NCBI GenBank assembly: GCA_023375675.1
Contig: JALQBC010000018.1
Coordinates: 62,001 to 126,000 of the forward strand
DNA length: 64,000 bases
From: Cytospora piceicola
Taxonomy: Eukaryota > Ascomycota > Sordariomycetes > Diaporthales > Cytosporaceae
Direction: 5' to 3'
Every line of letters starts with the position of its first letter. The first letter of the stretch is position 1. The translations under genes were made by a program, and so were the position numbers. Below, piece by piece: positions 29,732 through 42,379 of this stretch. A model generated the notes under the pieces. That model searched no databases. It saw nothing but the letters and a program-made list of their open reading frames with translations, and was not told where the DNA came from.

Positions 29732-31045
29732 TGCAGTCTGAGGCCTTGCTTACTTAAGTCAGGGGCATCTGGTAGATACCATCTATATACGGGTTACGCA
29801 TCTGTACAGGACCGTCTCCCCGGCTTTCAAAACCCTCGATTTGCAAGAAGCCCGGATCATGACGAGAGACGACTTCTTCCGGTGTGTCTGGAAGAACACC
29901 GGAGTCTCTGGTACCGGTGCCACACCTGCTACTTTCAGACGGTGCACTAACTGCTTGAGTACTTAGGGGAAAGAAAACCTACCTAGATACCTGCTACCTG
30001 CTACCTGCTATCTTGGACAGCAACCGGATCTGCCTTGATATTTACCCATCCATGTACCTACCTATGGTTTCCTTTATGAGTTCTTCCCCGGACTTGTTGC
30101 CAAGATTACATACCAAGCAGGTAGATATCATACTAGTACTGACCCGTATAGATCCTTGGCTTCTATTACATCCATGGATACTATATACTACAGCACATAT
30201 GTAGTCGGCTCTTCCGACACAATCACCTGGGCATCAACAAACATATGCCATTGGACAATTTCTCCGTATTGTGATTGCATATGCCATGACTGTTGAGACC
30301 TTGAGAAGCCAGTAACAGACATAGCAGACTGATAGACAGTTATGGGGTTCATCTTGAACCAATAAACGCCATGGTATTACGCGCATCAACGCGCTCTCGT
30401 CCCGGACTGTTACAAGTCCCCGATTGAGCTTTCCAAGGGTTCCAGACGTTGCCAGCATCACTTACACTTACACTGCGTGCCAGGGATCAAAAGGGCGGAC
30501 GAGGACTAGTACATTACAATCCCTAGGTCTTATAGTATTTGTCCATCTGCATCTACCGGTACTAAGAGCCTTGGAGATTGGTGTATACTTACAGACCATA
30601 CGTAATCTCCCAAAGCTCTCCATCTGTCGTCGTCACCCACATATCCTCGTCCCCTCGACCTGGACCCTGACAGCGCCTGACCGCCTGACCGCCTGAATAC
30701 CCCAAAGTCCAGCCAGCCAGCCAGCCCACTTGGCATTGCCGGGACCGCTCCGTGTTTCAAGCCAAGATCTGTAACAGTAACGGGGGCCACGGCTTCGGCA
30801 CCGACGGGTACAACGCACACTACACACACTACCTACACGAACACTACTCGACACTACTCGACACGACCTCCACCACACGACCCCACGGAACACACTTGCC
30901 ACACTTAGTTTCCTACCTACTGCAACCTCGCGACCTGGCTCGCAAGCCCACTCACATCCTCGAGATGCACCCATTGCCTCGCTAGTAGCAAGGACGGAGA
31001 TAGACCTTGACAGGGTTTGGGGTGTATAATATTGATACCATTACC

Positions 31046-32769
31046 ATGCCACCGCGACGTTCCCATAAAAAGAGCCGGGCCGGATGCCAAAGGTTTGTAT
31101 CTACGCCCCTCACGCCTTCAATCGACTTCCTCAGCTAAGCTGTTCTGTCCTGCTACAAGGTGCAAGGCAAGAAAGATCAAGGTCCGACCTCCCCCTCTTA
31201 AAACAGGCTCTCTCTCCCCTACTTGGTGCCCTGTCGTGGTCGACTACGAACCGCGCCAGAACCTCCCTGCCAAAGCTACGCACAGCCGCTGACGTCCATA
31301 TCCATTTCTAGTGCGATGAGGTTCATCCTCGCTGCGGTAACTGCGTCAAACATGGCGTCCCTTGCGATTTCGAGCAGACCGGCTTTGTACGAGAACCTCA
31401 ACCCGCCCTAGTCGGCGCTCCTTCACGCCCGTCGACCTCGATAGACCCTCACGCCTCGATTAACGACCAGCTCTTGGTAGCATCTCTACCGTCTGGGGCA
31501 AGCTATGCGCCCGCTACTCCGCAGTCCACGGCAACTGTCTCGACGCCCCTATATCGCCAGCCAGCCCCTCCACTGCCCGGCTCACAGCCCATCGGTCGCC
31601 TGACCGAGCTTCGCCTAATGCACCACTACACAAACCATACATACAAGACACTCTCTATTACTTCTCCGGAGATAGCGGACCTGTGGGGCTCGGCCGTACC
31701 CCATCTCGCCCTCGCAGGCTCTACGCATCTGGTCGACGCCATCCTTGCCGTGGCCGCCCTGCATATGAGGAGTCAGAACCCCAGTGACACTGAGCTCGTC
31801 AGCGCCAGCCACGCCTACATGGCTTCGTGCCTAAACGACTACAGCACCAACCTACAGAGCGGCATCAATGCCAACAACGCCGTCACCCTCTTCCTCACAT
31901 CCACACTCATCGCCTTCCAGAGCACGGCCACGCGCATCTTCACCAAGGACGAGTCTCCATTCGCCCTGACGACGGCTGCGAGCGACCGAGCGAGGGGGGC
32001 CAGTGGGGTCACCAGCGTGTACCAGCCGCCCCTGAGCTGGTTCCACTCCTTCCAGGGCGTCAAGACGGTCGTCGCAGCATCGTGGCCGTGGTTGAAAGAG
32101 AACGACATCGTCCTGATGATTATAAACTCGCAGCCCGTGCTGCACCTGAACTTTAGCCAGGCCTCGGAGGGATTCTTTGGCCATCTACTCGACGGCCTGG
32201 ACGAGGAACTGGCGGCGATGGTCACCGGTGTGCACGATGGTGCATCGAGCCATGGCAGTACGGGAGGAGAACAGAAAGAGATCCTGACGAGTACACGCCA
32301 GGCCTATCAACACGCGGTGGCGACACTGAATTGGGCCCATAGTAAGCCAGGCAAAGGAGCGCTCGCCTTCCCGGCGACCGTCTCGAAGCGATTCGTCGAG
32401 CTCCTCGAGGAGCGACGACCTCGCGCCCTGGCCATCCTGGCGTCGTTCCTCGCCCTTCTGAAGGTCGTTGACAACGTATGGTGGCTACATGGGATGGCGC
32501 GGAGGGAGGTGCTCGGAATCGTGTCGCTGTTCAACTCCGACTACTTCGGGCCCGACGTCGAGCGCGAGTGGTGGCCACATCTAGAATGGGCGGTCCGGTT
32601 AATCCTGTACGACCCGGGCAACCAGAGCCCGAATTTCATACCCGCCGAGATCTGGGGCTCGAGCTGGTGCCCTGAGCAGCAGAACGAGATCAGGTTCACA
32701 ACCCACATCGAGATGTTGAGCGAGCTTGTCAACCAAGGGGCGTCACTGCCTACGCCACCAAATACGTGA
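31046..32769 (+). CDS. Zn2Cys6 transcription factor, Upc2-like
   Basis: Three exons: 31046-31092, 31160-31181 and 31312-32769, 508 aa. The zinc cluster is split over all three. Exon 1 gives MPPRRSHKKSRAGCQ, the 22-nt exon 2 RCKARKIK, and exon 3 CDEVHPRCGNCVKHGVPCDF. Together the spacing is C14-x2-C17-x6-C24-x6-C31-x2-C34-x6-C41, a perfect binuclear cluster, which proves the joins. Intron 1 is 67 nt (GTTTGT). Intron 2 is 130 nt with a weak donor (GTCCGA) but a good branch (CGCTGAC) and TTCTAG acceptor. The rest is the helical regulatory domain of the Upc2/sterol-uptake type (RLTELRLMHHYTNHTYKTLS; LVDAILAVAALHMRSQNPSD). Upc2 itself controls ergosterol genes, but this subfamily is large in moulds and the true targets are unknown. 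An unspliced reading loses the DNA-binding domain. Confidence 0.88.
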
Positions 32770-33807
32770 GCCAAAATCCCCCCCCCCCCTCCCGCCTTCC
32801 TCCACTCTTTGACAAGACAGAGGAAAAGAAGACAAGACGGTCGTTGACGCTAGTTCTTGGGGCTTATAACAGGCTTTTGTGTAGGGAACGAGAGATTCCA
32901 TCGATTCTGTTTACGTCTGGATTCCCACCGTGTCTCGAGGATCCACGGCTGGGTTATGCACAGGGCTGACGGTGATGAAACGAGACTTTTTCTCAAGAAA
33001 TCAGCAAAGGAGCTCCACGAGCTCGTATGCGCGACAGCGGTGATGCAGCGTCGAAAAAGTACCGAGGCCTCCTGGCAGGGCGCGAAGGATTGTCGTGGGA
33101 TGTCATCACCCAGAGTGTGTGCCTAGCGAGACAGTCCATGGGTGATTGGTACACGAGAAAGGCAGCTTGGGGCCCTGGCCTTGTTGTCTTGGCACCTACT
33201 GGTCAGAGCTTGCCGAAGAGAGATGCACACCGAGCAACGGAGACATCAAGCAAGAGAGTGCATATCACGGGACCTCAGCTGCATGCGTCTGGACTCTGGA
33301 ACGAGGCATGATCCCCGCGAGAGCCAGGCTGCCATGGTACCAGACTGAGTAGGGAATGCCCGGTTCTCCTTCGATGTGGCAGTAGATGTTGTGGGGGCTA
33401 ATATTGCAACGACGCAGTGTGCGCATAGAGGCTTGGTCGAGCCACTGCACCTCGCTTGATGAGAGGAACAGGCTGGTCAGGTATGAGCATACTATGCTTG
33501 AGGCCGGGGGCGATGCCGGAGCCACATCATGGAGGGGACGGATTCGGATTTGGAAGAACATGCCCCAAGATTGCCGTAAGTGGGCTCTCTTCTGTCAAAT
33601 CCATTTGGGCTTTCACACATGGTATTTCTCTGGGATAGGCGGAGCAAATGTTATATTATATACCACAATTGTGAGGATAAAATCATAATCAATTCAGCGG
33701 GACGTTCCCTTCTACAAGCATGTCTTGGCTGAACCCGCCAATGTTGAACGCCAAACACCGTGAATGCAGTTGCTTGTGCTCGAGGACAGGCAAGCTTTTT
33801 CCGATCA
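32770..33807. other. Tail-to-tail interval, zinc-cluster factor / Rpf2
   Basis: About 1 kb between convergent stops, starting with a C-rich tract at 32780-32792. Short frames only; nothing recognisable. Confidence 0.4.
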
Positions 33808-35000
33808 TCATGTCCTCCGCTTCTTGGGCTCCTCGTCAGCGACGGCACTGTCGTCATTGTCCGCCACGTCTACGTCCCGGCTCCTCTTCAGACCCTTCAT
33901 CTTTCTCGTCTGCAGGTCGCCCATATCCTGCTTGCCCATGTGAATGCGACCCAGCTTGTCACCCATGACGTCCATGGAGACGTTCTTCTTGGTCCGCTCC
34001 TCCGTCGTCTTGCCCTTCTTGAGGGCCTCCTTCATCATGGCCTCCTCTGGCTCGCGCATGCGACCGACACGGAAGTCCATCCTGGGACCCATCTCCTCAA
34101 CCTGTGAAGGAAGAACAAGGTCAGTCACAACGATCGAATTCCAAAAATAGAGGGAATAATGGGGTCACCCCGGCTCAGAACTTACCTCGACACGCGGTAA
34201 CCGCTGGCCACTCCTCTGGGTGCGGATGAGGTAAGCGCGCAGGTGTATTGCGGGCTTGGAGCCGTCGCCCAGGCCGGTGGCGCCGGTGCTGCCCTCCTCG
34301 GCGGTGGCGACGACCACGTACTGCAGGCCCTCGACGTCGACCTTGTCGGCGCCGGCGCCCCTCTCGCCGGCGAAGAAGTCGGTGAGCATGGACTTGGCCA
34401 TGGTGTACTCGTTGGCGACGGTGCTCTCGAAGGCGGTGCCGGCGAAGACGACCATGGGCCGGAGGCCGAGGGCGGGCTTCTTGCCCTTGAACTGGTCCAG
34501 CCTCCGGTAGCTCTCGGCGTCGAGGTAGAACTCCAGCATGTCGAGGACCTTGTGGCCGAAGGCGCGGACGACGGTCAGGCAGTGGGGCCGCTTCTTGGAG
34601 CTGCTGCCGAAGACCATCAGGGAGGCGTCGTTCTTCTCGCTGAAGAACTCGAGCGAGGTAGCGTCCTCGAAGGGGTGGATGGGGTTCTTCTTGGTGAACT
34701 TCTTGGCGAGGGGCTGGCGCAGCGAGAAGAGGTCGGCGAGGGCGTCCTGCGTGACCTGCGAGCAGGTGGTGCCGCGGAGGAAGAGGCAGGTCTTGGGGTT
34801 CTCCTTCTCCTTGGGGGCGCGCTTCTCGAGGGCGCGCTTGGAGCGGGCATTACGGGGTTTTCTGGACGGGGGGAGGAAGAGGACGGGATTGTTAGTTAAG
34901 GGTTCGATTTTCCAGACGATGTCGCTTTCTTTCTTCTCCTTTTGCTGGAAGAGGTCAATTAGAGTGAAGAGCTGTTGTGTGCTTACATTTGGCGCAGCAT
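33808..35000 (-). CDS. RPF2: Ribosome biogenesis protein Rpf2 (Brix domain)
   Basis: Three exons: 34987-35000 (14 nt, ATG plus four residues), 34186-34861 and 33808-34101, 327 aa. Intron 1 (125 nt, donor GTAAGC, branch AACTAAC) joins MLRQ|I to KPRNARSKRALEKR. Intron 2 (84 nt, GTAAGT...CACAG, phase 0) joins LPRVE to VEEMGPRMDFRVGR. The Brix domain is clear (LFLRGTTCSQ; ASLMVFGSSSKKRPHCLTVV; RAFGHKVLDMLEFYLD), ending in the VEEMGPRMDFRVGRMREPEE segment characteristic of Rpf2. Yeast Rpf2 (344 aa) works with Rrs1 to bring 5S RNP into pre-60S particles in the nucleolus. The Lys/Arg-rich tail (RKMKGLKRSR...EEPKKRRT) fits nucleolar location. It is divergent from the 920-residue unknown gene. Confidence 0.93.
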
Positions 35001-37401
35001 ATTTGCTGTGTGTAGGGGGTATGAGAGACTGGTGTTTTGATGATATGTAAATCTTGGTTGTATGTGATGTCTCTTGCTTGGAGCGGGTTCAATCTCTATG
35101 GCGGCGTGCAACGAACTGGAACTGATGTCCAGAAATTTTTGGCGGAGCTGGCTTATCGATTAGATTAGATATGACATATTCAGGGACGCCTGAGTAAGTA
35201 CCCAGGTACCCACATGGGCGGCTTGTTCAGGGGTCGCTGTGATACGTAGGTACTGTACCTAGCAGCCTAGGCTACCTAGGTACCTAGGTAGGTACTAACG
35301 CTACGCTACTCTGGCTGTCTGGTAACGCCGCACTACCATCCATGGATAGATAGTACACAGCGCTGCGAGACATGACCGTAAACGTGGGGAGTGGGTCATG
35401 TCTGTGCTCCAGTCAAGCTAACTGGTCCATCTCTGATCCAGAAATGTTCAAGGTCATGTTCAAGGTCCAGGGCCCGAACTGTCTGTAGTTTCCACGTTCT
35501 TTTTCCATGTCCTGGTTGGTTGTCTTCGGTTTCTGCAACTAGCCTGCGATCTTCTCCTTCTCCTTCTCCTTCTCAACTATCATTCCCCTTCTCCTCCCGT
35601 CCCTACCGACGAGGCTCGGCGGCGCAGAATTTTCCTCCCAAAAAAAAAGAGTTTGATGAGGTCGACCGGCTAATGAGCTGCTAAGCAGGGTTTTTGACTT
35701 GTTGGATCCATCATGGTGTGTGTCACTTTAAGGAATTTCCCGTGCGAGACGAGGCAAGGCAAGACGCACACGGCATTCAGTCACTTCATCAATTTGTTTT
35801 CAGCCTTTCAAGCTACTGATCCGATTGGCTGGGACTCGAAGCGCCTGACTACGCAAGTACAGAAGATCCCCAAAGCAGCTATTAATGTCTTGGGTCAATA
35901 TCCGGAGGCCCCTGGAGCTGCATAACGAAGTAATAAAATAACGAAATAATAATGTATGCAACACGCGGAACATACGCATCACTACTATGTACACGCTACA
36001 CTGGGAGTGTTAGGGCAGAATGTGGGTCGTCCGAGCCGCCTCGAAGAAGATCGTCTGGATCTGGGCAACGGGTCTATTGTGGTTATATGAAGAAGGGGGG
36101 CCGGAGGGGACTCAAACAAACCACACCGTCACACGGTCCTTGGATCTCGCCTGGAACACGACATCGCATCACGGTCCAACAGAGCTCGTGAGATTTATCC
36201 GTACTACCTACCTAGCAGCCTAGCTGCTTAGGTACGATACTTAGGTATGTATGTATGTTACACGTTTATATGAGTGGGCACCGCGCACGAACGAAGAACC
36301 CGCTCGAGGTCGCCATGTCAGAAACCCATAGTAAATTCGTTGTTGTGAACCTGCCAACTGTACAATCAAAACGCTGACCACCAAAATCAATTGGAAACAG
36401 GAGAAGCATGTTGATATGATATTTAGCTATACTTACTTAGCATATTGCTCCCCAGCTTCGTCCCCAACAAGCAATTGACCAGTACGAACATTACCACCAG
36501 GGGAACTCATGCTCGATAGTGGCTCCCCCCATTTCCATCTCCACCCCTGATCTTGTTCCTGGACAAAGTTGCATCCCGCCAATTTACGCATGTACCCGGT
36601 TCCTGGTCTTCTCACGCCTCGATCATTCTGCCCGTTTGCCCCGTGAGCCCCGTCCTCCTTCCTCTCCGAACCTCTTTCTCGAGTTCCTCTTTCACGGATT
36701 CCTCTTTCTCGGGTTTCTCAGGATACCAGCCAACCATCAACCCACCCCTTTGCTCTTCGTGCGTCCGCACATCCACTCGTTTGACCACCATATACCAATA
36801 TAATCTGCCTCACAACTGGTACCTAAGACATCCAGACTGGCCTCTAACTCGTCCACGACCTAGTGCGCGATTCAGATCCGTCACCCACACTATAAACCAG
36901 GATCGACGGTTCTCGCTCGTTTAGACGACTTCCAAGGTTGCCACATCCTGGTCTCTTCAACTTCCCTTTGTGCCTGCATCACCGAAACCGGGATTATCGC
37001 AACACCACCATCGCTCGCTGCCCCTCAACTACCGCCCGCACGCTGCATACGCATTAAATGCTGTTGTCCCCGATCCTATATTTCTTCATGCCATCGCCAT
37101 TGCTCTTGCGACCCTGAAATCCTCCCAAATTTCGACTATATAGGATCATCCGGGTCACGGCATCGGCTAATTGTCTACGATAGACAATACCGCTCTATAT
37201 TATACTCAGCTTTCTGTCCCACCAGACCATATTAGGGAGACGCGAACAACGCTCCGCGGGAAACTGCAGAGGGCCTCCCGAGGCAGGGGGGCTGCACCCC
37301 TATTCGGCCTTGCCTATACTACAAACACACATTTCCTTGTTTCGTCGTTGATGCGATAGACCTCCTGGACAAGCATCTCGTCGCTCCAACAAACGCCTAA
37401 C
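35001..37401. promoter_or_regulatory. Divergent 2.4-kb interval, no gene seen
   Basis: It separates Rpf2 (-) and the 920-residue protein (+). It holds TAGGTACC-type words at 35205-35300 (GCTACCTAGGTACCTAGGTA) and 36205-36250, a CTTCTC/TTCTCC run at 35551-35575, and a C/T-rich stretch at 36600-36720 typical of fungal promoters and leaders. No frame shows a domain. Confidence 0.45.
35551..35575. repeat. TTCTCC tandem repeat
   Basis: Four units of TTCTCC (CTTCTCCTTCTCCTTCTCCT). Confidence 0.7.
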
Positions 37402-40225
37402 ATGACAACTTTGCGCCCAGCGTCTGGCCCTATGGGGTCTGCGCATGCCCGTCACCCGTCGCTGCCCGCCTCTCCTACGCTTACGAACCCGGACATGATC
37501 TTGCCCGACTATGAATACGACCGTTCTCCTTCGCCCGTTCGTCTCGACTTGGATCGTAGTCAGTCGCCATTGACCATGTGGAAGAATGCCCAGGCTGCCA
37601 GTGCATCCGACAATATGGACCACATTCTTTATACACAACCGGATCAGCATTTCCGCGATTATTCGTCTGTCCCTACTACGACCCCAATCATCTACGGAAA
37701 TGGCACCATGCTGTCAGATATCGGCGAGGTTACTGAGGTTGAGAGCACGCTCAGCAGACCATCTCCTCCACCCAGCCGACAGACCGCCGCTCGGCTATCG
37801 CCCTATGCGACCAAGGTGACCGACAGCGAAACGGATGTCGCATTGCAATCCTCTCCGACCATGGGCAAAAGGAGCAGCCTCTCAGCTATCAAGAAGAAAG
37901 CAAGAGAACAGGCCGCTCAGAGAGAGCGACCCTCTTCTGCTGGCAGCGATAGCACCGTCACCGACCACCACGATCAGCCCAAGCTGTTTGCCGACATCAA
38001 CGACGCCGCCAGCGTGGCAGGGGATAGTGTGTTCCAGGGGGACGACGAGGAGAGCCTGGCCAGTTCCTATGTTGACGACTCGGATGTCAACGGGCCGCCC
38101 AACTTTCGGGATACTCTGTCTTCCGGTCACCCCCATGTACAAGGACAGAAATATTCTACGGCCCAGCTGAGTCGGAGGGCAGAACATATTCTTGCCAATG
38201 CAAAGCGGAGACTGACGGTAAGTGTTTAGAGGTTCCAGCCTAAACTATTCATTGCACAATGCTGATTGACCAACGAAGACTATGGAGGACAACCTTTCTA
38301 GGGCTCGGAACACTCTGACCGTTGCTTCCTACTCTTCTAGTTCCAATGCGTCAACTCCTTCTCCGCCCATTGCGCGGGCAACTTCTGCGCTCTTCATGTC
38401 GACATCTAGTCCAGCGTCTCCAGCTGCGCCTGGACACAGCAGGATGGGCAGTGAGAACGCTCTTCGGATTGGATTGCCTATCAAGGTCTATCCGCAGAGG
38501 TCGTCAAGTGTCATAGGCGTACCCAGTCCTCGACGGCAGCCCCTGGCCGGCTCTAGGAGTGCCGATCAGCTGAACGGACAGTACACAAGGGCGTCGTACA
38601 TTGTGCGCGAGGCTCAAGTATTACTCGGACCCCTCAGTGAAGATGACGCATCCCAAATTTCGAATGAAGAACAAATGGCCACAAACTACAGATACTCTAC
38701 TATGACTACGGCTACGAGTCCAACCTCGGATCCGGGACGAGGCCTTACGCGATCCGCCTCTGCGACGCATATGAGAGACATCAAGGACCAGGTCAAAGAC
38801 CTGAAGGGGAAGATCTCGAGCCTGCGGGAGCAGGCACGAGTGGATAGCTTGAAGAGGATGAGCCTGCAGAGCATGCGGACTCCGAGTCCATTTACGCATG
38901 CCCAACTCGACCAATGGTATACAGGATCCGGCTCAGAGATTGAGGAAACAAACCATGAGACCAGCGCAGAAGAGCCACCTCGTGCAAGCGACGGGACGGC
39001 CAGTTTTGGCAAGGACAGTGCAGTGAATGTCGGTACTAATGTTATCAGCAATGGCGAGCACGAGGAGGTGGTGAGCTTCTACAACCACGATGTCGAGCAT
39101 GCAACCTATATCGATGATGGCGACTATGAGAGCCGAGACGCCCTTCGAGAGAGTGGTTTCGTTGATGTCGAGGATGAGGACGACGACAGATTCACCGAGA
39201 TCAGTGATGCAGAAAACGATGACGGCGCATCAGACAGTGATGCGTATGAGTCAATGAGCGAAAGCGGAGAGTCTCTTTACCATGAGGCAGTCCAGGACCA
39301 AGTTTCTCATGAAGATCGGGAGGACGCCTTTGACTACGAGCATTTCTTCCTCCATAGTGCCATGGGCACTATCAGCCAACGCATGGGGCGCCGGGACAGC
39401 GTTGCTACTTACAACTCGGACACCTCGGTAGAGACGACTAGGGGACCTCTAGCTGAGGCCGTCGATAGAAGACCCCAACTGTCTCGACAGGGCAGCGAGA
39501 CATCAATATCGACCGTCGGAACTTTCGCTACCGCCGATGAAAGCCTATCGGGCCGCCGAAGCACGGAAAGCAACAGAAGCAAGCGAAGCGAGGCCGATGA
39601 GTACTTCCCTGAGCAGGAAACATTTGCAGGAGTCGGAGTTGCTTATGGAAATCCGGATTGGCCGAGTCCAGAAGGACAAAGAAGACAGGATGTCATATAC
39701 CCAGCGGCCCGCCCGCCCCTGAGTACGACAGTGACGACGAGGCCACACAGGGGGCCATCTGTCTCGTCGCTCGAATCGACGGGCACGACCCGCAGCTTCC
39801 CACTGGTGAACAGGACCGGCAGGGGATCCAGCACGGGGATCCTAACGCCAGATGGCGTGTCTCCAAGCCAAGCTGCCAAGTCTATCCCCGGTTCCCCCCT
39901 GAGGGGCTCGTCTGTTGCCTATCGGGAGGAGGTGCAAGATGGTGCCACAGCAAGGCCCAAGGATGCGGCCAGCAGGGCCCACCAGCACAGTATCAGCCTG
40001 AACAGCCTGAACAGCACGGCGAGCCTCATCCAAGAGACTGGAACGACAGCCGTAATGGAGACGTTGCCCCGAGATGACCAGTTTCTGGTCGAGAGACTTG
40101 TGGCCAGCCTGGGCCGGTGTGTGCTCGGCTTGACAGAAAGTGGCCGGGCGAGCGCTGAAGGTCGGATGTATAGGAGGCGGATAGATGCTGCTAGGAGGAT
40201 TCTCGAGGGGATTGAGCGAGTATAA
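37402..40225 (+). CDS. Large, mostly disordered protein of unknown function
   Basis: Two exons, 37402-38217 and 38279-40225, 920 aa. The 61-nt intron (GTAAGT...ACGAAG, phase 0) joins ILANAKRRLT to TMEDNLSRARNTL. The family is not recognised. The protein is Ser/Thr/Pro-rich with many SP motifs. It has one short coiled-coil segment (HMRDIKDQVKDLKGKISSLR, then EQARVDSLKRMSL) and a strongly acidic middle region (SGFVDVEDEDDDRFTEISDA). A probable helical element ends the protein (DDQFLVERLVASLGRCVLGL, then MYRRRIDAARRILEGIERV). QLSRRAEHILANAKRRLT, across the intron, and the C-terminal helix look most conserved-like. A cell-polarity, septation or cytoskeletal adaptor role would suit this composition, but nothing in the sequence proves it. 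Confidence 0.78.
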
Positions 40226-41186
40226 TCAATCTGTCGTCTTGAAATGGAGCGAACAAGGAAGTTGGTTTCTTGCCCGAAGCACGATCCACCACGACTCGGA
40301 AAAGATATGGCCTCGCTTCGGCATTCTTGGTGCTCACACATGGGATTTCCTTTCGTTGCTTCAGCCTGACAAATGCGTCTTGCCAGCCTTCTCCGATTTG
40401 TGCATCAGCAATGATTTATATACCCTGTTCTGGAACCAGGCGGTGGTGGAATTGGTGGAGTTTGGGTGGGACGGGGGTGGGTGTTAGGTTGTTGGGAACA
40501 TGCCCTCGGCTACAAGGTTACCGTGGAATATGTTGTGAAGGTTTTGATACCCCTATTTCTTTTTGCTTCTTTTTTTGAAGTTAACGAGGCCGTGGAGTTT
40601 GTTCCCGGCCTCGAATGAGCTCAGATGGCTAGATAGCGACTGTACGAACCCCTTTGAAGAGCAGACGTTAAAACTTAATGTATTTGGACACGAGCTGTCA
40701 CACCTCTACGCTCTCATCCTGCCTCTGTGATTACGAATCGTGGATGAGTATCATGTACTACTTATTTACTGAAGAGCACCTAACACGTTCTGCAATACGT
40801 GTAGGGGGTATAAGAAAAGTGGTGGATGTGATCCCGACGGGTCGTTCTTAGTGAAGTGGTCCGTGCATGAACGCCAGTTTAGTTTCCATGCCAACCCTTT
40901 TGCCATGTGCAGACAAGACAGTTGGACCCTGCAATACCGAGACAACTCATCGAATCATCGAATCATCGCATAAGAAATCCACATCACAATTGCTACGACC
41001 AAGCATTTCTTGCCCTCTTTTTCCACGTTACGCATTGTGCCTTGTGTATCTGGCCCAGCTGAAGATCTACCCAAAGTGCCCCAGACTTTTCTGTCCAGTC
41101 CTATCTCAGCTACGCCCACCATATCACCTTCTCTACCAACATCAGGATCACACGTCAGTCGACACCCCAGCAGAGAAATCCCAGCG
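40226..41186. other. Intergenic, Apq12 promoter region
   Basis: About 960 bases between two plus-strand genes. Short frames only. The right end should hold the Apq12 promoter and leader. Confidence 0.4.
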
Positions 41187-41912
41187 ATGGACGGCGGAGA
41201 CACCTTTGTCGGTGCCTTCTTGCAAAACGCCAACTTTGCTCGCGAAGGTATGGATTCTTTCCGCCCATGTTCTGATTTGTGTCTCGGGGTCCTCCAGGGT
41301 TCTGGTCTACGAGTCCACAAATCTCGCCCCGGCGACTGGGGTCAGAAGAGCCCTCCTCTACATTTGGAACTCCCACTGACCATCCGTCGTTCTTTGACAG
41401 CCATCTTCTCCGAACAAACCCTCGCCCTCCTCCACCAACACGTCCTCTCCCCCTCGTCACCGCTACAGACCCTCCGCCGGCAGTTCACCGACCTCCTCTC
41501 GACCACCCTCTCCATCATGACGCCCGCGATACAGCCCCTCCTCGACCGGCTCAACACGGCCCTCACCAACTCGCCCGACGTGGTCGTCCTGGTCTTGGCC
41601 GTCGTGCTGCTCCTCGTCGCGCTCCGGGTCCTGGCCTGGACGCGCCGCATGGTGGCCTGGGTGACGGGCCTGATGTTCCGGCTCGTGTTCTGGGCGTGCG
41701 TCGCGGCCGCGGCCGCCGTGGTCGTGCAGAGGGGGCCCGAGCAGACGGTCCGCGACGCCGTGGTCGTCGTGAGCAAGGTCGCCGGCTACGGCGCCGCGCT
41801 CAGGGACGTCTGGGTGTCCGAGTACCGGCGGTACGAGGCGCAGCAGAGCGAGGGCCCGGGCGCCAGGGCGGCGCAGCAGTACGTTCAGGCCGGGGCGCGC
41901 GGTGGGCGGTGA
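41187..41912 (+). CDS. APQ12: Apq12-type nuclear pore/envelope assembly protein
   Basis: Two exons, 41187-41247 and 41401-41912, 190 aa. The 153-nt intron (donor GTATGG, branch CACTGAC, acceptor TGACAG) joins NANFARE|A to IFSEQTLALLHQHV. Reading through the intron gives an unlikely extra 51 residues. Layout: short N-terminus, an amphipathic part (FSEQTLALLHQHVLSPSSPL), the LTPAIQPLLDRL-like segment (IMTPAIQPLLDRLNTALT), then two adjacent membrane spans, about 83-102 (VVVLVLAVVLLLVALRVLAW) and 107-132 (WVTGLMFRLVFWACVAAAAA), and a hydrophilic tail. Apq12 in yeast is an integral ER/nuclear-envelope protein (138 aa) that affects membrane fluidity and pore complex assembly. Assignment rests on overall pattern. 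Convergent with GPN3. Confidence 0.75.
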   Translation: MDGGDTFVGAFLQNANFAREGMDSFRPCSDLCLGVLQGSGLRVHKSRPGDWGQKSPPLHLELPLTIRRSLTAIFSEQTLALLHQHVLSPSSPLQTLRRQFTDLLSTTLSIMTPAIQPLLDRLNTALTNSPDVVVLVLAVVLLLVALRVLAWTRRMVAWVTGLMFRLVFWACVAAAAAVVVQRGPEQTVRDAVVVVSKVAGYGAALRDVWVSEYRRYEAQQSEGPGARAAQQYVQAGARGGR

Positions 41913-42379
41913 TTGTTGTGCTGCTACGGGCGAGGGATGGTGGCACAATTTTGTCGACAGTGGGGTTGTATCCGAGGGGGGGGGGGGCAACAGGCCTTCG
42001 AGGGGCGGGGCTCGTCCTGGAATTGGAGACAAGAGACTACACGGATACCCATAGAGTGCGCGGGGAGGGAAGAGTACGATATTTGGGTTGGATTATTTGG
42101 TGTTTTTACCACGAGACATTGTACAAAAACGACTGCATGAGAGCATGATGATTTACGGGACTACGACACGGTACATGAGCCGAATCGGGCGGCAACTTGC
42201 GCGCAGCGATGTATGTGGGGAGAATTGGAAAATACCATTCATGATAATCTGGGAATACCACAACGCCGACGCTATGAAGATGTAAATGCAGAATGTGGCG
42301 AGCCTCGTCCCTCGCATGTGAGCGAGACCCTCTTGTCCAACAGTTCACCAAGACGACCCGAAGAACGGGGACCAGTGTC
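41913..42379. other. Tail-to-tail interval, Apq12 / GPN3
   Basis: 467 bases between convergent stops, with a G-run at 41978-41988. No gene seen. Confidence 0.4.

Larger units (their letters stand above)
29033..31045. promoter_or_regulatory. Divergent 2-kb interval with many short tandem repeats
   Basis: It separates cystathionine gamma-lyase (-) and the zinc-cluster factor (+), so it holds both promoters. Simple repeats seen: GGTAT units at 29033-29052 directly upstream of the lyase ATG, (AAGT)n at 29371-29433, GGAAGGTT at 29600-29627, CACGGCA and CACAACAT units at 29675-29731, and TACCTGCTACCTGCTACC at 29985-30010. No coding frame is convincing. Confidence 0.45.
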
